From the NCBI GenBank assembly GCA_026129765.1, contig JAHCHP010000001.1:124001-188000 (forward strand): a stretch of 64,000 nt of DNA, written 5' to 3'. Source of the DNA: Fimbriimonadia bacterium. GTDB taxonomy: Bacteria > Armatimonadota > Fimbriimonadia > Fimbriimonadales > GBS-DC. The position numbers and the translations under genes are program-made. Position 1 is the stretch's first letter. Every line of letters begins with the position of its first letter. Below are positions 8,811-17,218 of the stretch, piece after piece. The notes under the pieces were generated by a model. It saw only the letters and a list, made by a program, of their open reading frames with translations, searched no databases and was not told the DNA's origin.

Positions 8811-10295
8811 ATGAAACGAAGCAAGGTCTATTTAGCGGTTGATTTGGGGGCAGAGAGCGGGCGTGTGATGGCGGGCGCATTTGATGGCGAGCGTCTGCGA
8901 ATGGAGGAGGCTCGCCGGTTTCCCAACCTCCCGGCGCGGACGGGAAACACGCTTTACTGGGATGCGCTGAGGCTCTGGAACGAGATTCAAGCGGGAATCG
9001 CGCAGGCAGCGCAAACGTGGGGCGAATCGCTTATCAGCGTTGGTGTGGACACGTGGGGTGTCGATTTCGCGCTGTTAGATTCGCGGGGCGAACTGGTGTC
9101 GAATCCGGTTCATTATCGCGATGCGCGCACCGAAGGCTGCATGGAGAGTCTCTTCCAGCGGGTTCCGCGCGAACAGGTGTTTGAGCAGACGGGCATCCAG
9201 TTTATGCGCCTGAACACCCTGTACCAGTTGGAATCGCTTACGCGGGGCAATGCGCCTGCTCTAAAGATCGCCCAACGACTTTTGTTTATGCCGGACCTGT
9301 TTCATTATTGGCTTTCGGGCGAAGCGGAAAACGAGTTCAGCATCAGCAGCACCAGTCAGTGTTACGATCCCCGCGCAGGCAATTGGTCCTCCAAGTTGCT
9401 GCAATCAGTGGGTATTCCCAGCGATTGGTTTGGCGAGGTTCAGCCGCCGGGGACCGTGTTGGGAGATTTGCAAGACTCGATTCGCAGCGAGACCGGCGCG
9501 CCCCCGATGAAGGTGGTTCTGCCCGCTTCACACGATACCGGGTCTGCAGTCGCGGCAACCCCGCTTCAAGGCGCGCATGACGCTTACCTCAGTTCAGGCA
9601 CTTGGTCACTCTTGGGGGTCGAGGTTTCGCAGCCGGTGATAAATGCGGATGCTTTGGAAGCGAACGTGACCAACGAAGGAGGCGCATTCGGCACTTTCCG
9701 GCTGTTAAAAAATGTGATGGGGCTATGGCTTTTGCAGGGCTGCCGCCGCGCATGGGCAAAAGCAGGGCGCGACTTCTCTTATGTCGATATCTGCGCGATG
9801 GCGGAGCGCGCTGCACCGTTCCTCTGTTGGGTCGACCCTGAGGATGAATCGCTGTTTGCGCCGGAAGACATGCCTGCCGCGATTCAGGCTTTTTGCCAGC
9901 GTACAGGGCAACCTGTGCCGGAAAGCGAGGGGCAGATCGCGCGCTGCGCTTTGGAGAGTTTGGCATTGAAATACCGCCACGTGCTGCGCCAACTGGAGTT
10001 GTTGTCGGGGCGAGCCTTGCGAGCATTGCATATCGTGGGTGGCGGCAGCCAGAACCGGCTGCTGAATCAATGGACCGCGAATGCGACGGGCTTAGAAACT
10101 TTCGCGGGACCGGTGGAAGCGACCGCGGCGGGCAACGCGCTTTTGCAAGCCGTGGGACTGGGCGATTTGAAAGGGTCCTCTGATTTGCGCGAAGTCGTTC
10201 GTCGTTCTTTCCCCCAAGAGGTCTATACTCCAGTGGAAATGCGCGCTTGGGAAGAATCTTATGATCGTTGGTTGACAATCATTCAAACCAGATAA
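8811..10295 (+). CDS. rhaB: Rhamnulokinase
   Basis: The 494-residue FGGY-family sugar kinase starts VYLAVDLGAESGRVMAG. It shows the rhamnulokinase-type phosphate-1 motif with Glu-Ser after DLGA, the VGVDTWGVDFALLD substrate segment, VLPASHDTGSAVAATP, SSGTWSLLG and the adenosine motif HIVGGGSQNRLLNQ. The enzyme phosphorylates L-rhamnulose to L-rhamnulose 1-phosphate. The usual partners (isomerase, aldolase) are not adjacent, so the rhamnose genes are scattered or another ketose is the substrate. ATG at 8811 was chosen over an upstream in-frame TTG (8790) because the family N-terminus begins right there. The 136-bp gap to the divergent FHA gene contains no clear site. Confidence 0.93.
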   Translation: MKRSKVYLAVDLGAESGRVMAGAFDGERLRMEEARRFPNLPARTGNTLYWDALRLWNEIQAGIAQAAQTWGESLISVGVDTWGVDFALLDSRGELVSNPVHYRDARTEGCMESLFQRVPREQVFEQTGIQFMRLNTLYQLESLTRGNAPALKIAQRLLFMPDLFHYWLSGEAENEFSISSTSQCYDPRAGNWSSKLLQSVGIPSDWFGEVQPPGTVLGDLQDSIRSETGAPPMKVVLPASHDTGSAVAATPLQGAHDAYLSSGTWSLLGVEVSQPVINADALEANVTNEGGAFGTFRLLKNVMGLWLLQGCRRAWAKAGRDFSYVDICAMAERAAPFLCWVDPEDESLFAPEDMPAAIQAFCQRTGQPVPESEGQIARCALESLALKYRHVLRQLELLSGRALRALHIVGGGSQNRLLNQWTANATGLETFAGPVEATAAGNALLQAVGLGDLKGSSDLREVVRRSFPQEVYTPVEMRAWEESYDRWLTIIQTR

Positions 10296-10303
10296 CAGAC
10301 TCA

Positions 10304-10311
10304 GGTACAAT
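10304..10311 (+). promoter_or_regulatory. GGTACAAT -10-like element upstream of the exchanger gene
   Basis: GGTACAAT occurs 11 nt before the ATG at 10323 and matches the recurrent element seen before many genes in this window. No clear -35 box at the right distance. The predicted RNA start would leave only a few leader bases. Confidence 0.5.
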
Positions 10312-10322
10312 TTTATCAGGGA

Positions 10323-11423
10323 ATGAGTTTGGTTGATGTTGTTTTATTTATTGTCGGGCTGGGGCTGTTGACGCTTGGAGGAGAGTCGCTGGTGCGTGGC
10401 GCATCGCGTTTGGCGGCGACTTTAGGCATTGCGCCCGTGATTGTTGGTCTCACGGTGGTGGCGTTCGGCACGAGCGCGCCCGAATTAGCGGTCTCCATTT
10501 TTTCCGCATATCGCGGTCAAGCCGACATCGCGGTCGGTAACGTGGTAGGCAGCAATATCTTCAATATCTTATTCATTTTAGGCATCTCTGCCTTGATCAC
10601 GCCGATGGTAGTGGCGCGCCGCATAGTCCGCTTCGATGTTCCCCTCATGATCGCTTCCGCTTTGGCTCTCTTTTTTGCGGGCTTGAACGGCATTATTTCG
10701 CGTTGGGAAGGGCTGATTTTAGTGGCAGGATTAGTAGCTTACAACATATTTATGATCCGGCAGAGCCGCGCCGATAAAGAGTTAGCCGAGGAAGGCGACG
10801 AAGCGCAAAAAACGCCTTCTTCTCTGGCTTCAAACCTCATGTTTATTCTGATAGGCTTGGTTATGCTGGTGGTCGGCTCTGACTTTTTGGTGGATAGCGC
10901 GGTTGCCTTTGCGCGCTCTCTGGGCGTCAGTGAACTGATTATCGGTTTGACGATTGTAGCGGCTGGCACCTCTTTGCCGGAGGTCGCTGCGTCGATTGTG
11001 GCGGCTCTGCGTGGTGAACGCGATATTGCGGTGGGCAATGTGATAGGAAGCAATCTGTTCAATGTGTTGAGCGTGGTCGGAATCTGTTCGACGGTCGCGC
11101 CGAACGGGTTACCTGTCTCGGATGTTGCCCTGCGATTCGATATGCCGGTGATGATCGCGGTTTCTGTTGCTTGTTTTCCTGTCTTTCTGAACGGCTTTGT
11201 CGTGCGGCGATGGGAAGGCGGAGTCTTTGTCGCCTACTATTTTGCCTATACTTTCTATCTCATTTTGAAAGCCTCTCATCACGATGCGCTGCCCGCTTTC
11301 AGCAATGTCATGATGTGGTTTGTTTTACCCATCACGGTTTTGACCCTTACGGTGACCTTCCTGTTTACACTTCAGCGCAGGCGGTTGGCAGCCTTGGCTC
11401 GTCTTTTGCGGAACAGGGAGTGA
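10323..11423 (+). CDS. Calcium/sodium antiporter (CaCA superfamily, YrbG-like)
   Basis: A 366-residue inner-membrane cation exchanger with two internally repeated Na_Ca_ex halves. Each half carries the alpha-repeat signature: PVIVGLTVVAFGTSAPELAVS with GNVVGSNIFNILFILG in the first half, and IIGLTIVAAGTSLPEVAAS with GNVIGSNLFNVLSVVG in the second. About ten transmembrane segments are expected. A charged cytoplasmic loop (KELAEEGDEAQKTP) separates the halves. After the last family helices there is an extra hydrophobic pair and a basic tail (LQRRRLAALARLLRNRE), making it a little longer than E. coli YrbG. It probably exchanges Na+ or H+ for Ca2+; the ion preference is inferred. Confidence 0.93.
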   Translation: MSLVDVVLFIVGLGLLTLGGESLVRGASRLAATLGIAPVIVGLTVVAFGTSAPELAVSIFSAYRGQADIAVGNVVGSNIFNILFILGISALITPMVVARRIVRFDVPLMIASALALFFAGLNGIISRWEGLILVAGLVAYNIFMIRQSRADKELAEEGDEAQKTPSSLASNLMFILIGLVMLVVGSDFLVDSAVAFARSLGVSELIIGLTIVAAGTSLPEVAASIVAALRGERDIAVGNVIGSNLFNVLSVVGICSTVAPNGLPVSDVALRFDMPVMIAVSVACFPVFLNGFVVRRWEGGVFVAYYFAYTFYLILKASHHDALPAFSNVMMWFVLPITVLTLTVTFLFTLQRRRLAALARLLRNRE

Positions 11424-11435
11424 GGGGGCTGGGTC

Positions 11436-11560
11436 TTTTTTGCGTGAAACAGCAGACCTATTCACTGCGCTCGGGGTGATAGTATGGGCAGAGACTCCCT
11501 GTCGTATCTTGCCGAGCGCTGCCGAAGCATCTGCAGTTTTGCCCCATGACCCCTTCCGTT
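11436..11560. repeat. Copies of dispersed intergenic repeats between two plus-strand genes
   Basis: The stretch contains CAGACCTATTCACTGCGCTC followed by GGGGTGATAG, and TTGCCGAGCGCTGCCGAAGC, both degenerate forms of the composite repeats found at 30.6, 33.9, 35.3 and 51.2 kb. No gene is visible in it. Confidence 0.6.
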
Positions 11561-11592
11561 TTTATCCAATGATAAACAACCTTCCAAATAAA

Positions 11593-11600
11593 GGTATACT
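11593..11600 (+). promoter_or_regulatory. GGTATACT -10-like element of the DUF4058 gene
   Basis: GGTATACT lies 9 nt before the ATG at 11610, a distance at which transcription would start at or just before the start codon. AAAGG just upstream could alternatively serve an in-frame TTG at 11601. Confidence 0.5.
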
Positions 11601-11609
11601 TTGTTTAGG

Positions 11610-12404
11610 ATGGCAAATTCTAAATTGTCGCCGTTTCCCGGCATGGACCCGTTTATCGAGATGCAAGTTTGGCGCGATTTTCACACGAATCTGATTATCG
11701 CGATGCAGAAACATCTGAATGGTCTCTTATTGCCCCGGTATGTCGCGCGGGTTGAGGAGCGTGTCTACATGGAGTATTCCGATCTCTACGCTGCGCGGAG
11801 CATTTACCCTGATGTCTCAATCATTCGTGAGGCTTCGGAACAGCGTGCCGAGTGGACGGGTTCAGGACCCAAAGTGTTAGAACCTGTTACTTTGACTGCG
11901 CCTATGCCAGAGGAACACCGGGAAAACTATCTGACTTTGGTGGACCTCACGACACGGGACCTGATTACGGTGATTGAGCTGCTATCCCCCAGCAATAAAC
12001 GCGCATCCGGCGACGGTCGCCGCGAATACTTAAAAAAAAGAGAGGCATTGTTGCAGAGCCGCGTTCATTTAGTGGAGTTAGACCTGCTTCGGGAAGGTGA
12101 AAGGTTGCCGACCGTTGAGCCCTTACCCTTTGCCGATTTCTATGCGCTGACCGCCCGCGAAGAGCGTCGCCCCAAGCTGGAAGTATACCATTGGACATTG
12201 CGCGATCCGCTACCCATTCTGCCCATTCCATTGAAATTGCCGGATGACGACGCGCATTTACCTTTGCAGACGCTTTTTGAGGACGTTTTTGCGCAAGCAG
12301 GATACGCTTATTCATTGGATTATAACGCGGAGATAACGCCTCCTTTAGACGAGGCTGGCGCACAATGGCTCAAGGAAAGACTTGCCTCGTGGAACGGGGA
12401 GTGA
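11610..12404 (+). CDS. DUF4058 family protein
   Basis: The 264-residue protein opens with the hallmark SPFPGMDPFIEMQVWRDFHTNLI and continues with YVARVEERVYME, DLTTRDLITVIELLSPSNK and EYLKKREALLQSRVHLVELDLLR. This segment order defines DUF4058, a family of unknown function widespread in cyanobacteria and thermophilic phyla. The conserved ELLSPSNK and LVELDLLR resemble the PD-(D/E)XK nuclease core (E followed later by ExD), but that is only a pattern-level suggestion. It ends 9 bp before the convergent DUF2207 gene. It is soluble, with no signal peptide. Confidence 0.88.
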   Translation: MANSKLSPFPGMDPFIEMQVWRDFHTNLIIAMQKHLNGLLLPRYVARVEERVYMEYSDLYAARSIYPDVSIIREASEQRAEWTGSGPKVLEPVTLTAPMPEEHRENYLTLVDLTTRDLITVIELLSPSNKRASGDGRREYLKKREALLQSRVHLVELDLLREGERLPTVEPLPFADFYALTAREERRPKLEVYHWTLRDPLPILPIPLKLPDDDAHLPLQTLFEDVFAQAGYAYSLDYNAEITPPLDEAGAQWLKERLASWNGE

Positions 12405-12413
12405 GGGGGTTGT

Positions 12414-14174
12414 TTACCAGCTGCCGCCGCCCCCACCGCCAAAACCGCCTCCACTAAACCCGCCACCGCCACTGAACCCGCTGCCGCCGCTGCCCGCTTG
12501 GCTGGGTTTGGAGACAAACGCGGATGCCATCGTGTTCATTCCCTGTCCGAGGTCGTTGACAAAACTGCCAACATAGAATCTGCCGGGCATATAAGGTCCT
12601 TCGTACCAAGAGGGTGGCTCGATCATGATGTCTTTGAATTTTTCTGCCCATTCATCTGCAACCCCCAACACCACGGCAAAGGGCAGCATGCGTTCAAAAA
12701 GGGTCGGGTCTTCCGTAGCCATTCGCTTGATACGGTCTTTTTCCACTCGCATGAGGAATTCCCGAAAACCCATGGCATGGCGCGCAGATTGAGAACCGTA
12801 GATTGTTTTGCGCGGCATATGTTTGCCAAACCAAGCGATGATACCCGCTGTGATAAATCCAGAAACGATCATTGCCACGAAGCTCACCTCTGAACCAGTC
12901 AATTGGCTCAGAGCGAAACCGCCTATCGCCATAAAAATACCCACGCCCACCGCCATCCCATAATAGGTATTACGAACTGTTTCGGGGTTATGCGGCATCA
13001 GTCCCTTGGTGATTAACTGATTATACAAGTGGTCGCGCAGGCTGGGGAGATGAACATAGAATTTGTTCTTCAACTCGCTGAGCTTAACGCTGGTTGAGCC
13101 AGAGAAGAGGGCGTGCAGGAACTTCCGTTCATAGGCGTTCAAAGAGTCATCTTTGGCTTTCAACCGGATGAACTCATACTCTTTGTTCGTAAAGAAGAGC
13201 AGTTGGGTGCTTTCTGTAACCTTGATCTTGATATAGCCCCGTACCGCCAAATCGATCACCGTCGAAACAATATCGGAAGTGTCGGCGGTTTCGTCGACCA
13301 GCGTGCCGACTTCGGCAGGGTCCAAATCTTTGGGCGGTTCATATTGCGCGCTGATAGGAAGACCGTGTTCAGGGTCCTTGCCGTGCTTACGATAATGGCT
13401 GCCCATGCCCAGCAATGCCAAGAGCGGCACAAAGCCCGCCAGAAGAAAACCGATATTGTCGCGTAAGAACCACATTAAGCCTTGCGCTGTGGAGGGGGGC
13501 ATTAACACCCCTTTGGGCAGCCCAATGAGAACGGTGAGCCCTTCTCCAGAATCCAAAAAACCCATTTCTGCCACCAACTGATTGCCGTTCAAGGCGGCGC
13601 GGGCATTGCTTCCCTCTGCGCCATGAGGACCAGTAAAGGTCTTCCAGCGAATGGCTTTCGGATCAGAAACGGTCGGGAAGGTGACTACACAGCGCGTCTG
13701 CTCGATGGGGTAGTCCCATTCAGTGCCAGTTACGTTCCAATAGAACTCGTCCTGCTCATCGAAGTAGTTGATGGCGCGGGCAACGGTATAGCGGATGCGG
13801 TAGACATGGACGCCCGTTACATAGATGTCGGGATCGCCAATTCGAATCACCATATACCTGCCATCGCGAAAGATTTTGCTTCCATAGCGATTGCCGTTCT
13901 GATCAGTGATCGCCTCCACATTGAGCCGGACAGTATAGTTGGAGGAAGGTCCCGAACCTCCCACACGCCGGTCATAAGAAACCGGTATCTTTCGGTAGAT
14001 TCCGTGCCGTTGAGAATTTTCAAAATCGACAGTAATGGTCTCTGTTACAGTGAATTGGCTATCGGGACGAAGTTCGATTTGCGCGTCAAACTTCTTCACA
14101 ATATCGGCTGTCGCTGGCAGCCAAAGCAGCGCCGCCAGCGACATACATAAAGCCCACGATTGTCGTTTTTTCAT
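12414..14174 (-). CDS. DUF2207 membrane protein with Gly-rich tail
   Basis: A 586-residue membrane protein from the ATG at 14174; an in-frame TTG at 14186 would add four residues. It has a signal peptide (WALCMSLAALLWLPATA) and then the extracytoplasmic DUF2207 beta domain (TVTETITVDFENSQRHGIYRKIP). One helix near 235-255 precedes a cytoplasmic part with a winged-helix-like segment (VSTVIDLAVRGYIKIKV). A helix pair follows near 420-465. The tail is a low-complexity Gly/Phe/Ser run ending GGGGGGSW. DUF2207 proteins commonly sit beside LemA, as here (16 bp downstream of lemA), and are thought to form a membrane unit of unknown function. Confidence 0.9.
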   Translation of the reverse strand: MKKRQSWALCMSLAALLWLPATADIVKKFDAQIELRPDSQFTVTETITVDFENSQRHGIYRKIPVSYDRRVGGSGPSSNYTVRLNVEAITDQNGNRYGSKIFRDGRYMVIRIGDPDIYVTGVHVYRIRYTVARAINYFDEQDEFYWNVTGTEWDYPIEQTRCVVTFPTVSDPKAIRWKTFTGPHGAEGSNARAALNGNQLVAEMGFLDSGEGLTVLIGLPKGVLMPPSTAQGLMWFLRDNIGFLLAGFVPLLALLGMGSHYRKHGKDPEHGLPISAQYEPPKDLDPAEVGTLVDETADTSDIVSTVIDLAVRGYIKIKVTESTQLLFFTNKEYEFIRLKAKDDSLNAYERKFLHALFSGSTSVKLSELKNKFYVHLPSLRDHLYNQLITKGLMPHNPETVRNTYYGMAVGVGIFMAIGGFALSQLTGSEVSFVAMIVSGFITAGIIAWFGKHMPRKTIYGSQSARHAMGFREFLMRVEKDRIKRMATEDPTLFERMLPFAVVLGVADEWAEKFKDIMIEPPSWYEGPYMPGRFYVGSFVNDLGQGMNTMASAFVSKPSQAGSGGSGFSGGGGFSGGGFGGGGGGSW

Positions 14175-14190
14175 GCGTTTAGGCAATATG

Positions 14191-14742
14191 TTAGAACTGC
14201 ACCTTCACATTTTCGCGCTCTGCTTCTGCCGCCTCGAAGAAGGGGCGGGTCGTGAAGCCAAAGGTAGAAGCGATAAAGCTGCTGGGGAAGGTCTGCTGTT
14301 TCGTGTTGAAGTCGCGAACCACGGCATTGTAGTAGCGCCGCGCCTGTGCGATGTCGTTTTCAATCGCAGAGAGATCCCCTTGTAGTTGGGTGAAGTTTGT
14401 GTTCGCTTTCAGGTCTGGATAGGCTTCAGAGAGCGCGAACAGTTGCCGCAGCGCGCCGCTAAGCAGGTTATCGGCTTCGATTTTCGCGGCAGGGTCGCCT
14501 GCGGAGATCGCCTGATTACGCGCCTGAATCACTTTTTCCAGGGTTTGCTGCTCGTGCTTGGCGTAGCCCTTGACCGTCTCCACCAAATTGGGGATCAAGT
14601 CGTATCTTCGTTTCAACTGCACATCGACGTCGCTCCAGGCATTATCTGCCAGAACGCGCAATCGGACTAAGCCGTTGTACGCGCCAATGGCCCAAAGCAA
14701 CATCAGCACGCCCACCCCCAGCAAAATCCATACTAAAATCAT
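14191..14742 (-). CDS. lemA: LemA family protein
   Basis: At 183 residues this is of standard LemA length. It has an N-terminal membrane anchor (MILVWILLGVGVLMLLWAIGA) and then the LemA four-helix region with YNGLVRLRVLADNAWSDVDVQLKRR, DLIPNLVETVKGYAKHE and the closing ARRYYNAVVRDFNTKQQTFP. The bulk should lie outside the cytoplasm, with the N-terminus inside. GGGAGG precedes the ATG by 9 nt, and a possible -10 (CATAAT) lies further upstream. It is the first gene of a two-gene unit with the DUF2207 protein. Function unknown beyond a membrane-associated role. Confidence 0.95.
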   Translation of the reverse strand: MILVWILLGVGVLMLLWAIGAYNGLVRLRVLADNAWSDVDVQLKRRYDLIPNLVETVKGYAKHEQQTLEKVIQARNQAISAGDPAAKIEADNLLSGALRQLFALSEAYPDLKANTNFTQLQGDLSAIENDIAQARRYYNAVVRDFNTKQQTFPSSFIASTFGFTTRPFFEAAEAERENVKVQF

Positions 14743-14894
14743 GTGGTTTGTCCTCCCGATGGGAAATGGTTTCCCACTCCCTATTATGGCATTAAATGCT
14801 TAAAAGTTCCCGCGCCTCAGGGGGGGCTTGCTTTATGCTCTTTTCTTTAGAAAGTTCTTGACCACGTTCATGAATCCTGCCTAAGTAGAGAGCA

Positions 14895-14902
14895 GGTACA
14901 AT
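14895..14902 (+). promoter_or_regulatory. GGTACAAT -10 element of selD, leaderless arrangement
   Basis: GGTACAAT ends 7 nt before the selD ATG at 14910, so the expected RNA start coincides with the A of the start codon. There is no Shine-Dalgarno sequence. No -35 box at 16-18 nt is obvious. Confidence 0.6.
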
Positions 14903-14909
14903 TCTAACG

Positions 14910-15953
14910 ATGGAAACATACCGATTGACTCATTTAGTTAGCTGCGCCGGTTGAGCGTCCAAAGTGGGCGCTGCCCACCTCGCGCAGGTTCTGCGCGGAC
15001 TGCCAACGGTGCCGAATCCCGATCTGCTGGTCGGCTTGGACACTCGCGACGACGCGGGAGTCTTCCGAATAACGCCGCATTTGGCGCTGGTTCAGACCGT
15101 GGATTTCTTCACGCCGGTCGTAGATGACCCTGTTCTCTACGGCGCGATTGCTGCCGCCAACTCGCTGAGCGATGTCTACGCGATGGGCGGCAAGCCCTTA
15201 ACCGCATTGAACATTCTCTGCTTTCCACCCGATAAAATCGCGCCTGAAACCGTGTCGCAGATTTTGAAAGGGGGCTATGACAAGGTGGCGGAGTCGGGCG
15301 CGGTGATTGTGGGCGGTCATACGGTGGAAGCGCAAGAGCCTTTGTATGGCTTATCGGTGACGGGGGTGGTTGATCCGGAGCATCTATTGACAAATGCGCA
15401 TGCGCGGGCAGGCGATCTGATCGTTTTAACCAAGCCGGTCGGCACGGGTATCGTGACTACCGCTGCCAAGTTCGATGAATGTCCGCCAGAAGCGCTGGAA
15501 GCAGCATGCCGTTCGATGGGAACTTTGAACGCGGGTGCGGCAGAGGCTGCGATAGAGGCAGGGGCGCGCGCGGCTACCGACATCACAGGCTTCAGTTTGC
15601 TCGGGCATCTGCATAATATGGCGCGCGCCAGTGGGGCAGGGATGGAGATTTTCGCGGGCGAGGTTCCTCTGCTGCCGGAGGTGGAACGGCTGGCGGCGGC
15701 AGGAAATGTGACACGAGGCGGACAACGAAACCGGGAGCATTTGGAACCGCATTTGCAAATGGCGTCCAATATGCCGGAAATGCTGCAGGCGGTCTTGGTC
15801 GACCCACAGACGTCGGGCGGATTAGCGATCTGCATTGCGGAATCCAGCGCGCCGGTCTTGCTGGAAGCCTTACGCTCAAAACAGACGCTGTCGGCGCAGA
15901 TTATTGGTCGGGTCGTGGAGTCAACGCCGGGCGCAGTAAGCGTGATCTATTAA
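14910..15953 (+). CDS. selD: Selenide, water dikinase with selenocysteine at position 15
   Basis: SelD makes selenophosphate from selenide and ATP, the selenium donor for Sec-tRNA and selenouridine. Reading from the ATG at 14910 gives METYRLTHLVSCAG, then TGA at 14952-14954, then ASKVGAAHLAQVL. The TGA falls exactly where SelD has its catalytic Cys or Sec, with the catalytic Lys three residues on (U15-x-x-K18, as C17-x-x-K20 in E. coli). Downstream are the ATP-binding AIR-synthase motifs DDAGVF, VQTVDFFTPVVDDP, LSDVYAMGGKPLTALN and GGHTVEAQEPLYG, and DPQTSGGLAI near the end. Total 347 residues, the family length. If TGA were ignored the gene would start at an internal GTG (14964) and lose its active site. 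No other selenium genes are in the window. Confidence 0.93.
14952..14978 (+). promoter_or_regulatory. UGA-Sec codon with SECIS-like hairpin inside selD
   Basis: Nine nt after the TGA, a perfect 6-bp stem GTGGGC / GCCCAC (14964-14969 and 14973-14978) closes a 3-nt loop GCT. Bacterial SECIS elements are hairpins just downstream of UGA whose apical loop carries a G near its start about 16-37 nt away; here the loop G is 16 nt after the UGA. The stem is also coding sequence for VGAAH, so its perfection could be partly chance. Confidence 0.65.
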
Positions 15954-16021
15954 GCGATTGGAACCTGAAGCCGTGAACCGTCGTATTTACCAGTATTCAA
16001 TTCACAAGGAGGTTTTACTCT

Positions 16022-16603
16022 ATGTTTAACACGAAACTTTGGAAGCCTGTCGTTCTGGCGGCTTCACTCGGCTTGATGGCAAGCTTCTCTTTTGGGAAAG
16101 AGCTAAAGTCGGGAATCGAAAAGGGCGGCTCCCTGCCTGCTTATCACCCCAAGCATCTCTCTGGAGTAGACAAAAATTCTGACACATGCCCCGTTTGTAA
16201 ATATCCCGCTAATCCTGCTGTCCAGGTCTGGATCAACACCGATGATATGCGCAATGTAGAAGCGTTGCTGGTGGACCTGGAGAAGACCGCGAAAGCGAAT
16301 GCTGATAAGAAGTTGAAGGTGTTTGCCGTGTTCTTTAACCCAAATGGCAAGTCAGAGGATGCATTCCGCAAGCAACTGCAGGATATGGTGGCAAAGAACA
16401 AGATTCAGCATGTGGCGGTAACCTATCTGGATGGTCCGAAGAACTCCGCGGTGGAGAAGTATCAAATCAACACCGCTACCGATGTGAAGAACACTGTCTT
16501 TGTCTACAAAGCGCGCAAGGTCTCTGAGAAATTCGTGAACCTCACAGCAGACAGCAAAGGTCTGCAAACGCTGAATGGCGCGATTAAAGCCGTTTTGATG
16601 TAA
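16022..16603 (+). CDS. Secreted CxxC protein, possibly thioredoxin-fold
   Basis: A 193-residue protein with an N-terminal signal peptide (VVLAASLGLMASFSFGKE) and a strong AAGGAGG box 10 nt before the ATG. The mature part contains a CPVCK pair (about 57-61) soon after the N-terminus. An alternating pattern follows that fits a thioredoxin-like fold (KKLKVFAVFFNPNG, HVAVTYLDGPKNSAVEKYQI, KNTVFVYKARKV). A cis-proline before the last strands, expected in true thioredoxins, is not obvious. I do not recognise the family. It could be a periplasmic redox or metal-binding protein. It is followed by a hairpin at 16621 and is probably monocistronic. Confidence 0.75.
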   Translation: MFNTKLWKPVVLAASLGLMASFSFGKELKSGIEKGGSLPAYHPKHLSGVDKNSDTCPVCKYPANPAVQVWINTDDMRNVEALLVDLEKTAKANADKKLKVFAVFFNPNGKSEDAFRKQLQDMVAKNKIQHVAVTYLDGPKNSAVEKYQINTATDVKNTVFVYKARKVSEKFVNLTADSKGLQTLNGAIKAVLM

Positions 16604-16620
16604 GCGGTTTCGTTTTGTTC

Positions 16621-16655
16621 TCTGGGTTCCCCGGCAATGCAAGGGCGAACCCAGA
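16621..16655 (+). terminator. Hairpin after the CxxC protein gene
   Basis: A perfect 9-bp stem TCTGGGTTC / GAACCCAGA with a 17-nt loop lies 17 nt after the stop. AATTCTTTAGTTTTC follows, a weak T-rich stretch. The loop contains GGCAATGCAAGGG, so it also belongs to the TTGC-core palindrome family found across the window. Confidence 0.6.
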
Positions 16656-16996
16656 AATTCTTTAGTTTTCATTCAAAAGATGCTCCCGTAATGCTCGGCA
16701 TGACAAAACGAGCAGTATCTGCCTCTGTTGTAACCCTGAGCGAAGCCGAAGGGTCTGCTTTTTAAAGTCTAAATCCCCGTGTTCCCCGCTTTCGTGAGGA
16801 TGGCCAACGTGAATGATGACAGGTTTTGAAACACCTTCCTGCGTGTGCGCCCTCCAACGCGGGTGTAAACGCTGGTCTACCCCTACCGAAAATGGCGAAG
16901 TCTGGAGAACCCCTCCATGGTTAGACTTTCAAAACACTTGATTTTGTACTACAATTTGTGTGAGGATAGAAAAAACGATCTGAAGGAGACTTGACA
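16656..16996. repeat. Repeat-bearing gap before the VapBC locus
   Basis: The 16680-16765 stretch contains GCTCGGCATGACA and GTAACCCTGAGCGAAGCCGA, copies of the dispersed composite repeat in reverse orientation. The remainder up to the antitoxin gene holds TGTACTACAATTTGTG (about 16946), a candidate -10 for the toxin-antitoxin pair. No gene seen. Confidence 0.55.
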
Positions 16997-17218
16997 ATGG
17001 GATTACGTGGTGTTATTCGGGGGCGAGCTATAGAATTAGAATCTGATCCGTTGCTCCCCAACGGAACAACGGTTGAAGTAGAACTGAGCGTATCTTGCGA
17101 TGACCCACTGTGGGGTCTTCTCGCTAGCAAACCTGATCTTATCCAGGCTATAGAACAGATTGTGCACGAGCGCAAAGATTTATCGTGGAGAACGGAAGAT
17201 GAAGTCGATCCTACTTGA
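16997..17218 (+). CDS. Putative VapB-type antitoxin
   Basis: A 73-residue protein beginning MGLRGVIRGRAIELESD and continuing LLPNGTTVEVELS. This pattern is shared by small AbrB-like/DUF104-type antitoxins whose N-terminus folds as a DNA-binding beta domain. The C-terminal half (PLWGLLASKPDLIQAIEQIVHERK) would wrap the toxin. AAGGAG lies 8 nt upstream of the ATG. The gene overlaps the toxin start by 20 bp, the usual antitoxin-first order. It would neutralise a PIN-domain toxin and repress its own promoter; both roles come from family knowledge. Confidence 0.7.
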   Translation: MGLRGVIRGRAIELESDPLLPNGTTVEVELSVSCDDPLWGLLASKPDLIQAIEQIVHERKDLSWRTEDEVDPT

